Source: Flavobacteriaceae bacterium (GTDB lineage Bacteria > Bacteroidota > Bacteroidia > Flavobacteriales > Flavobacteriaceae). From it: DNA of 64,000 bases. The notes below the pieces were generated by a model. The model had not been told where the DNA came from, ran no database searches, and was given only the letters and a program-made list of their open reading frames with translations. The stretch spans positions 1-64,000 of the forward strand of contig JAPOSZ010000007.1 of the NCBI GenBank assembly GCA_026709415.1, in the 5' to 3' direction. A program made the position numbers and the translations under genes. Every line of letters begins with the position of its first letter. Positions within the stretch are counted from its first letter, which is position 1. Below, piece by piece: positions 56,965 to 64,000 of this stretch.

Positions 56965-59160
56965 TTAACGTGAAATGTTTGACTTGACAACAACTTTTTC
57001 ACCATAAAATTCAGTTGAAATCAGCCTTCCGTCCTCATATACTGAAAAAGTCTTTTTTGTGAGTTTGATTTCAAATTTCCTATTATTCCATACGATATTT
57101 TTCAAAACTGCTTTTCCAATATCTTCATGGTTGAACGGTTTTATTGACAATTCTCGTTCTTTCATCTCTATCCCAAATATTCCAAATATGATTGCTTCTA
57201 TCCCTGCACCAGCTGCAATTTGTACGGGCATAGAAGAACGATCCTGTTCTGCTTTATCAGTCCAAGGATTTTGTGGTAAATAGGGAAAATGGTCCATGTA
57301 TCTAATATGTCTCTTTAAAAGATCCCAACCTTTTCCTGCAAACCCCCTTTGGTATAAATATCGTGAAATACGTCCGGGCATACCAGCATACTGTCCTCCA
57401 CCTCCCCAATCTGAATCAATCATGTCCCAGTGTATCTTATCTCTTCTAGAAATAGAATATATTCCATATTTTCCTAGAAATTCACCTTCTTGTAAATGTC
57501 CAATCAAACGAATTATTTGATTTGGGGTTAAATGATCTGAGTCTAATAGATCGAACAAGTGATACGTCCATATGGTGCCTTTCGTTCCATCAGGATAAAG
57601 ATTATCAAACCATCCTTGTTTTTCATTCCACAAATGCTTGTTTACTAGGTTATTTAACTTTACAGCATCGGTACTATATTTTTGACTCAAGTTATCATTC
57701 CCTTTCTTTTTTGCCCATCCTGCCATCTGATACAGTAAATCAATAGTTAGAGCGTTTGTAATTGGTACCACATGATTGTATCCATCAGTCCGTATTTCAA
57801 TAATCTTTTCAGTATTATAACCAACATTTATTAGCCCCAATTCATCGACGTATTTCGTTTGAAGTTCAACGACCCAACGTTGCATCCATTCCCATACAGT
57901 GAATTCCGATGCTTTCTCTTCAAAAATTGAATAATCATTGGTATGCCTCAAATAGGCTTTAATCATTTTTTGAAGGGCAAATGGCTCTTGAATGTATAGG
58001 TTATCCCAGTGTGCACCATTCCACCCAACATAAGTCCGCTTCATTTTTACATATTCAAAGTTTGTTAGAATTGCTCCTTTTAAACTTTCTGGGTCAAGCA
58101 TAGCCATGACATCTGAACTATAGGAATTATCCCAACTAATCGTAAAAGGCCAGATTCCAACCGCCCAAAAAACATCAGTAATGAAATTAGGGTTTTCATA
58201 GCGACTCATCAGCATTGAAAGCAGACTTCGGTAGTAATATTTTTCTAAATTTTTATTCGTGCTAGTGAATTTAGGTAATTGGTTATATGCCCAATCCAAC
58301 TTTTCCCTAGTCGTTTTTTCAGCGTCATCCATTCGGTTTTGAATATCGTATTGGACGATGTTGGGACTTTCTTTATTTGGATCGTAAAATTTAACGGCAA
58401 ACCAGTATACTTCAGTTTTTCCTGGAGCTAGACTGATTTCAAATCCTTTTTCTGAAATATTTTCAATACTTGATGATACCCTTGCATATGCTACCTCGCT
58501 ACCAATAGTAAAAACGTCTATCTTCTTTACTCTTGAGTCGCCTCCCCTGGAAGCATTGTTGATGTTTTCTGCCACCTGATTAGGGATTATAATGAGATTC
58601 AAATCTTCCGAATTTCTGTTGCTAAGCTTAAGCTTTATAAATACTTCATCATCTTTATGAGCAACACTGGTCCAACTTTCTGCTGAAAAACTGACCCATT
58701 TATTTTCTTTTTCTTTATGAAAAGTCCCTTTTCGATGTGCTAGATTTGGTCTCCAACGTTCATCTTGTGTGACCATAACCCATGGCGAATTGGGTCTGAA
58801 ATTAGAACCAAGAGGATCGAAACTTTCTCTATAATCTACCCATGCTTTCCATCTCACGGGGACATCATCTTCAATGAGTCGTTTCGTACTCTTATCATAA
58901 AAGTTAAGGTTAAAATTGTACCTTTCAGATGAAAACGGCAGAAATTGAACATTGGTGAATTGAGTAATACTAAACTGGCGCGGACTGACAAAACCTCGAT
59001 AGTTTACGAGTAAAGTTTGATAATCATCGAATGAAATGTTTTCCCTATCCATTGCATAGTATTCTGGATTAGAAGGTTTATGCTCAATTTGTGCTAAAAT
59101 TTTCTGATTTATCATTATTCCTAACAATAAAATCAGATTAAATGTTATTTTTTTTGTCAC
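56965..59160 (-). CDS. Secreted (alpha/alpha)6-barrel glycoside hydrolase, GH63/GH37-clan-like
   Basis: 731 residues with a signal peptide (I-T-F-N-L-I-L-L-L-G-I-M-I...L-A). An N-terminal beta domain (about 30-280) is followed by a six-hairpin barrel: Y-Y-Y-R-S-L-L-S-M-L near 303, W-D-N-S-Y-S-S-D near 335, a likely catalytic-acid region, and D-S-D-W-G-G-G-G-Q-Y-A-G-M-P near 595. Such layout is seen in trehalase- and GH63-type glucosidases. The exact family and bond cannot be fixed by reading. It is transcribed with the GH92 gene, 19 bases upstream. Confidence 0.75.
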   Translation of the reverse strand: MTKKITFNLILLLGIMINQKILAQIEHKPSNPEYYAMDRENISFDDYQTLLVNYRGFVSPRQFSITQFTNVQFLPFSSERYNFNLNFYDKSTKRLIEDDVPVRWKAWVDYRESFDPLGSNFRPNSPWVMVTQDERWRPNLAHRKGTFHKEKENKWVSFSAESWTSVAHKDDEVFIKLKLSNRNSEDLNLIIIPNQVAENINNASRGGDSRVKKIDVFTIGSEVAYARVSSSIENISEKGFEISLAPGKTEVYWFAVKFYDPNKESPNIVQYDIQNRMDDAEKTTREKLDWAYNQLPKFTSTNKNLEKYYYRSLLSMLMSRYENPNFITDVFWAVGIWPFTISWDNSYSSDVMAMLDPESLKGAILTNFEYVKMKRTYVGWNGAHWDNLYIQEPFALQKMIKAYLRHTNDYSIFEEKASEFTVWEWMQRWVVELQTKYVDELGLINVGYNTEKIIEIRTDGYNHVVPITNALTIDLLYQMAGWAKKKGNDNLSQKYSTDAVKLNNLVNKHLWNEKQGWFDNLYPDGTKGTIWTYHLFDLLDSDHLTPNQIIRLIGHLQEGEFLGKYGIYSISRRDKIHWDMIDSDWGGGGQYAGMPGRISRYLYQRGFAGKGWDLLKRHIRYMDHFPYLPQNPWTDKAEQDRSSMPVQIAAGAGIEAIIFGIFGIEMKERELSIKPFNHEDIGKAVLKNIVWNNRKFEIKLTKKTFSVYEDGRLISTEFYGEKVVVKSNISR

Positions 59161-59179
59161 GTTATCCTTTTTATCGCAA

Positions 59180-61963
59180 TTAAAATTCTATCAAATTCTC
59201 CGACATTTTCAATGCCCTATTCGGCTTACTCGCTAAAGTCAATTCCAATACCCCTCCTTCAGTAAATTCTTGATGTGAGAGTCTTAAACTCATTCTTTTT
59301 TTGCCGTTTAACTTTATAGATCTTATATAGACATTCGAATCAGAAATATTTCTAGTCCGGATTTTAAATATTCCCCCTGGATAATAATCTTTATTTAAAA
59401 CAATATGGATTTCATCAAATACCGGACTTGTTAATTCATAGGATGGATTCATTGAGTTGGTTCCCCTAATACTAAAAAGTCCTAATGACATCAAAGCACT
59501 TATTGCCCCCATCTGCCCTTGATCTTCATCATGGCCACCATAACCTTCATGAGGTGATGTTCCCCCATATGCCTTTTCATTGACCTCTCTAACCCAAAAT
59601 TGTGAAAGCCATGGTTTACCGACTTCATTAAAAACATGTGCGTTAGAACAACCAGGCTGATTTGCATAACTTACATATCCGTTTCCATACCCGTAAACAA
59701 AATCATCTTTTATCGCTTGCTCAAAAGCATAATTCAACTTATTTGCAAGCGTATCTTTTCCTCCCATCATTTTTGCTAAAGTTTCTAAATCATGGGAAAT
59801 TCCCCATGTTCCCTGCCATGAATTTGATTCAACCCAGCCCTGCATGGCTAATGCATCTTCATGCAACCATTGTCCCCTTTCATTCTTAGGGAAAATCATC
59901 TTTTTTTGTGGATGAAATAGTGTAGACCATCCTTTTGAACGATTTAAAAAATAATCTGCATCTTTATTCTTTTTCAGTTTTAAAGCCATTTGACCCAAGG
60001 ACCAATCTTGGAACGCCCATTCCAAAGTTTTACCAGCATTATTGGGACAATATCCATTATCAATATAGAACTCCAGTTCTTTCTCATTTTCTGAAATCAT
60101 TCCACCAGGCATATGATTTTTTTTTATAGCGGAATAAGCCTCATATGGTGGGACTTTTTTCATCAATCCCTTCTGAAAAGTACTCACCAACATGCTTGTT
60201 GCAGGACAACCCGTCATGATATATGAATACCCTCCAAGATTAGGTCCTCTGGGTAATAGTCCTCCATTTTTATCATACTGTACTAAACAAGCTGAAAAAT
60301 CGTCTTGCAATTCAGGCCATGCCAACCCCCACAATACATTTAGATTCCATTTTGTAAGCCACAAAGCATCAGAATTGTACATATTGAATTTCGCTTTACC
60401 GTCTTGTAAAGGCAATTGTCTAACTTTAAGTTCTGCTTCAGTAAATTTCCAATCCCTTTTCCCTTGAGTATAGTCAGGATACTGTCCATTAATATCGTTG
60501 ATTATATTTCTACCTTGAAGTACATGCCATAAATCAGTATAAAACTTAATTCTTTGTTTTTCGGTCCCCCCTTTTACCTTAATCCTAGAAATCATGCTTT
60601 CCCAGACCAACGCAGATTCATCTCTGATGGTGTTAAAATCCCAGTGTGGTATTTCTGAATTTAGATTCATCCAAGCATTTTCTATACTGGTATAAGACAC
60701 GCCAATTTTTACTAGAATTTGTTCTCCTGGTTCTACCTTAAAATTTGCTTGAATACCTGATGAGGGAGCGTTCCAATAGCTTTGTGTTATCCCAAAAAAA
60801 CTTATGGAATCTCTCCTTGATAACTTTTTAGAACCATAAAGTTGATCAATATCTTTTTTAACCCCTTTTTGATTCCAACCATCCATAGATTTCATGGGTT
60901 TGTTGAATTGCATGGCAAAAAATACTTTAACCTTTTTTGGACCGCCCCAAAATCGCCCACTTGAAATAAATGAACCTTCAATTTTCTCACTATCAACCTT
61001 TATAATTTCTGCTGCAACCATCGTTGAATTACCCAAATACCCCCCTAAGTTGACCAAGAATGGCGCCATTCCTCTTTTAGTGTAAGTCAGTTTATAAAAA
61101 GTGGCTCTAACAGAACTAGTATATTCAGTCCATATACCATAATCATCAAGAAAAAGTCTATGGTATCCAGGAGAAACTTTCTCACTGTCGTGACTAAACT
61201 TCGATTTCCAACTTTCAGATCCCCTTTTAATATCAACATTACCCATTGTAGGCATAATTTGAATCCCTGAAACCATCCAACCATGTAATTGACCAAAACC
61301 GATAACCTCCAATGAATTAAAATTATAGCCACCCCCATATTGATTTTTGTTTCTTGTTATTGGCGCAGCAGACACCATACCAAAAGGGCGTGCCCCAGGA
61401 GTGAAAAAGAAATATCTCCCTTTTGCCGATTCTATGTAAGGATTGACATAAGACAAATAGTTGCCATATTCTGAGGGCGGACTATAAACCTCAATTTCTG
61501 AAAGACCTAACTCTGAACCAGAACCGTCAGAAGCCGCAAACTCTACCCATTTTACTTTCTTGGGGGGAAATTCAATAACCTTACCCAATCCATCGTTGGA
61601 AATTTCTGTAACGACCAGTCTTGAACCATCACTAAACTTTAACATACCTCCTGAAAGATGTTCCTTTAGGCTTGGTCTATCATATAAGATAATTCTATCT
61701 ATAGTTTTAATGTTATTCCATGTTAGTCTAATCCAAGGTAATCTAATGTATCCCCAGACATAAGTCAATCCTTCACATGACCATTCTCCAATACCATCAA
61801 TTCCAATGATTCCATCAGATACATTAGAAGGTTTAAATTTTTCACTGCTAAAAGTCGATGCCGTAACTACGGCATCATTAGCAATATTTTGAATTTGAGA
61901 TTTTAATGTTATCCCATAAAGTGTTACGAATACAAACGCTAAATACTTGAAAGGTAAATTCAA
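59180..61963 (-). CDS. GH92-family alpha-mannosidase with N-terminal discoidin-like domain
   Basis: 927 residues, secreted. A discoidin-like module at about 35-165 (S-D-G-S-G-S-E-L-G-L-S-E-I-E-V-Y at its end) precedes the catalytic part, which opens with Y-V-N-P-Y-I-E-S-A-K-G-R...P-F-G-M-V, the GH92 entry pattern. Near 790, G-G-H-D-E-D-Q-G-Q-M-G-A corresponds to the G-N-x-D-x-G-Q-M-S segment holding catalytic acids. GH92 enzymes are calcium-dependent exo-alpha-mannosidases. The first Gly-Asn is replaced by Gly-His-Asp here, so a changed linkage or sugar is possible. Confidence 0.85.
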   Translation of the reverse strand: MNLPFKYLAFVFVTLYGITLKSQIQNIANDAVVTASTFSSEKFKPSNVSDGIIGIDGIGEWSCEGLTYVWGYIRLPWIRLTWNNIKTIDRIILYDRPSLKEHLSGGMLKFSDGSRLVVTEISNDGLGKVIEFPPKKVKWVEFAASDGSGSELGLSEIEVYSPPSEYGNYLSYVNPYIESAKGRYFFFTPGARPFGMVSAAPITRNKNQYGGGYNFNSLEVIGFGQLHGWMVSGIQIMPTMGNVDIKRGSESWKSKFSHDSEKVSPGYHRLFLDDYGIWTEYTSSVRATFYKLTYTKRGMAPFLVNLGGYLGNSTMVAAEIIKVDSEKIEGSFISSGRFWGGPKKVKVFFAMQFNKPMKSMDGWNQKGVKKDIDQLYGSKKLSRRDSISFFGITQSYWNAPSSGIQANFKVEPGEQILVKIGVSYTSIENAWMNLNSEIPHWDFNTIRDESALVWESMISRIKVKGGTEKQRIKFYTDLWHVLQGRNIINDINGQYPDYTQGKRDWKFTEAELKVRQLPLQDGKAKFNMYNSDALWLTKWNLNVLWGLAWPELQDDFSACLVQYDKNGGLLPRGPNLGGYSYIMTGCPATSMLVSTFQKGLMKKVPPYEAYSAIKKNHMPGGMISENEKELEFYIDNGYCPNNAGKTLEWAFQDWSLGQMALKLKKNKDADYFLNRSKGWSTLFHPQKKMIFPKNERGQWLHEDALAMQGWVESNSWQGTWGISHDLETLAKMMGGKDTLANKLNYAFEQAIKDDFVYGYGNGYVSYANQPGCSNAHVFNEVGKPWLSQFWVREVNEKAYGGTSPHEGYGGHDEDQGQMGAISALMSLGLFSIRGTNSMNPSYELTSPVFDEIHIVLNKDYYPGGIFKIRTRNISDSNVYIRSIKLNGKKRMSLRLSHQEFTEGGVLELTLASKPNRALKMSENLIEF

Positions 61964-62023
61964 AGTTTCAATGTTTTAGTTTATTATGAATAAATTAAAG
62001 GATCTAAGAGAAACTCTTAATTT

Positions 62024-64000
62024 CTAGAGTTTATTTATCGATATCAACTGTAATATGTCGTTGTTCTTTGCAATCAAATAGCCTTTTACTCCTCCTGCCA
62101 ATCTAATCTCATTAATTGATTTTACCTCGCCAGTAATTTGAATGCCAACTTCATAAGGTTTTAATGATTTAAAATTTCCTTTGCCATCCCCTAATAGTAC
62201 TAATCCATATCCTGCATCATTCCTAGGCGTTTCAATTTCTGATCCATAAAGATTTCCCGCAGCTAAAACATCAATATTTCCGTCATCATTAAAATCACCT
62301 GTTACAAATGCATTGAGAGAAGATATTTGCGCATAGGCATCTAATCTGTGCAATTTAAATCCTCTATTATCTATATTTTCCACATATGCACTTCCAAAAT
62401 CTTCCACATAAAACTGCCTAGACTTTTCCAAATGCTCTCTCGAATATATTTGAATTAGATTCGCTTCAGCAAAAGAGTTATAATCTTTGAATTTTTTCTT
62501 AATAGCTGGTATTTGTTGCGATGAGCATTCCCTACCTCTAACAGGATATTGTTCTCCGTATTGATAATATGACAAAACCAAGTCTTCCATATTATTTCCA
62601 TCATAATCGTAGGTGAACAGTGAAAACGGCTCTCCTTTTTTTGCCTTGTACTTATAATTATACCCAAGGTTCCCCATTACAAAATCAGTATCGCCATCTC
62701 TGTCGAAATCATCAGCTTCCATACCATACCACCATCCTTGTGTATTAGCAAGCTGAAACTCTTCTGTTCTATCAATAAACTTTCCATTTACATTATTTAA
62801 GTACTTAATTGACATCCATTCGCCTATTAAAACCAAATCTAGCCTTTTGTCGTTATCCAAGTCCATCCACTTTGCATCAGTAATCATTCCCAAATCATCC
62901 AATACTGGTGCTATTTCTGAAGTGACGTTTGTGAATTTTATATTATCTCCTTCACTATCATTCCTAAGAATAATACTTTTGGGAGCTTTGGGATAATTTC
63001 TAGGGACGATTCTTGCAGAAACTAACAAGTCTTCATCGCCATCATTGTCATAATCCCCCGATATCACGTTTCCCCCACTTTCACGAGAAATCGGTAAAGC
63101 AGACTTCAATAAAGCAAACTTTCCTTCACCCAAATTCATATATAGCCGATCTTGGTATGCTTTATGGTTTGGAGGGTATTCATTGCCTCCACTAGCAACG
63201 TAAAGATCTTCAAGTCCATCAGAATTAGCATCAAAAAAAACGGCACTAGTGTCTTCCTGAAACTTAGATAACGCATGAGGAAAACTACTTAATTCAGTAA
63301 ATCCACCATACTTCTGTTGTACAAATAACGCACCTAAACTGCCATATGCGCCACCGATATAAAAATCATCAAGGTTGTCGTTATTAATATCCCCTATGGC
63401 CAAAGCTGGTCCATACTCTGAAATTTTATGGGGTAATAAAACTTGGTATTTATAATCATCAAATTCATTTTCCTTATGCTTGTGAAATAATTTTAATTCT
63501 TGAGTGATGTCTTTAAATAAGCTTGGATTCTGTTTTTGTTCTGACAACGACTCTTGTGAAGTTGCATAATCAATTTCGAATGTTTTATTAATAACAGCAT
63601 CAAACAACTTTGAAACCTTACCATTAGGCCATTCTACCTTGATACTATCTATTTTTTTTGTTTTATCCAAACCAAAAACCAATTCTGGCGGCACAGATGA
63701 CTGAAACCCTCTTGTCATCATTAATTCTTGATATTGAATATCCGAATTGGAAGAGACCCAAACTTTTGAGCCGATTCCAAAGGGATTACTGGAAGGCCCC
63801 CTCAATTTAATTTTTATGAAATTGCCTAAATCATTTTCAATGGCATTGTTTTTAAATACGCTTGCATAGTCATTTAAATTATTTATCACTAAATCTAAAT
63901 CGCCATCATTGTCCAAATCACCATAAGCAGCACCATTGGAAAATCCTTTTTCATAAAATCCCCAAGACTCTGTAACCTCTCGAAATTCAAGATTTCCTGC
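62024..64000 (-). CDS. UnbV/ASPIC and VCBS-repeat protein, 5' end outside the window
   Basis: The frame is open to the right edge (in-frame from base 64000), so about 658 C-terminal residues are seen. Repeated calcium-binding loops of the D-x-(D/N)-x-D-G type occur (D-L-D-N-D-G-D, G-D-I-N-N-D-N, G-D-Y-D-N-D-G-D, D-F-D-R-D-G-D, G-D-F-N-D-D-G). An ASPIC/UnbV segment (I-K-V-E-W-P-N-G-K-V) lies in the first 150 residues shown. Such large beta-propeller proteins are exported and common in Bacteroidota glycan loci; they may bind sugars or serve as enzyme partners. It leads the transcript into GH92. Confidence 0.88.
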   Translation of the reverse strand, partial: AGNLEFREVTESWGFYEKGFSNGAAYGDLDNDGDLDLVINNLNDYASVFKNNAIENDLGNFIKIKLRGPSSNPFGIGSKVWVSSNSDIQYQELMMTRGFQSSVPPELVFGLDKTKKIDSIKVEWPNGKVSKLFDAVINKTFEIDYATSQESLSEQKQNPSLFKDITQELKLFHKHKENEFDDYKYQVLLPHKISEYGPALAIGDINNDNLDDFYIGGAYGSLGALFVQQKYGGFTELSSFPHALSKFQEDTSAVFFDANSDGLEDLYVASGGNEYPPNHKAYQDRLYMNLGEGKFALLKSALPISRESGGNVISGDYDNDGDEDLLVSARIVPRNYPKAPKSIILRNDSEGDNIKFTNVTSEIAPVLDDLGMITDAKWMDLDNDKRLDLVLIGEWMSIKYLNNVNGKFIDRTEEFQLANTQGWWYGMEADDFDRDGDTDFVMGNLGYNYKYKAKKGEPFSLFTYDYDGNNMEDLVLSYYQYGEQYPVRGRECSSQQIPAIKKKFKDYNSFAEANLIQIYSREHLEKSRQFYVEDFGSAYVENIDNRGFKLHRLDAYAQISSLNAFVTGDFNDDGNIDVLAAGNLYGSEIETPRNDAGYGLVLLGDGKGNFKSLKPYEVGIQITGEVKSINEIRLAGGVKGYLIAKNNDILQLISINKL

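Overview
The window is from a member of the Bacteroidota. The evidence is three SusC/SusD-type or glycan-utilisation loci, a FecI/FecR pair beside a SusC with an STN domain, a single-chain PurL, a large Cas9 of the Bacteroidota II-C kind, and promoters of the TTTG/TAnnTTTG type. The chromosomal backbone is AT-rich. Several transposable elements are visibly richer in G and C.

Layout. (1) 1-6.1 kb is a defence segment. It holds a restriction endonuclease cut by an IS end, its methyltransferase out of frame at a run of nine G, and a full-length cas9 with a divergent tracrRNA but no cas1, cas2 or array. (2) 6.2-14.3 kb holds a D-glycerate module (glycerate kinase plus a GntP permease). A second, decayed gntP copy is split by a 3.2-kb unit with IS630-like ends that carries an AbiE toxin-antitoxin pair. 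An AAA ATPase and a possible CRISPR relic lie between the two gntP copies. (3) 14.4-19.9 kb has purL and a long-chain acyl-CoA ligase. (4) 20.0-22.1 kb is a second, apparently intact, type II restriction-modification system with a small upstream gene and a broken partial copy of the methyltransferase. (5) 22.3-32.7 kb has a secreted M28 peptidase and a FecI/FecR-controlled SusCD-sulfatase locus. (6) 32.8-39.5 kb is an island of insertion sequences surrounding a HEPN/MNT-type gene pair in which the MNT protein lacks its catalytic motifs. (7) 40-49.2 kb has a cystathionine-beta-synthase-like enzyme and a second SusCD locus with two surface lipoproteins. (8) 49.4-53 kb carries ordinary genes: a LolC/FtsX-like permease, NamZ, QueE and a VOC protein. 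(9) 53.3-64 kb is a minus-strand saccharide locus: a short-chain dehydrogenase, a sugar MFS transporter, a mannonate-dehydratase-like protein, a six-hairpin glycosidase, a GH92 mannosidase and an UnbV/VCBS-repeat protein that runs off the right edge.

How it fits together. SusCD pairs import glycan fragments across the outer membrane. Sulfatase and glycosidases trim them, the MFS carrier moves sugars inward, and the UxuA-like and SDR enzymes suggest hexuronate or mannonate breakdown. The defence genes show repeated inactivation and rearrangement by transposition. The most unusual items are the solo cas9-tracrRNA pair, the homopolymer-switched methyltransferase, the AbiE unit nested in gntP, and the MNT partner without an active site. 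All calls were made by reading the sequence; no database search was run.
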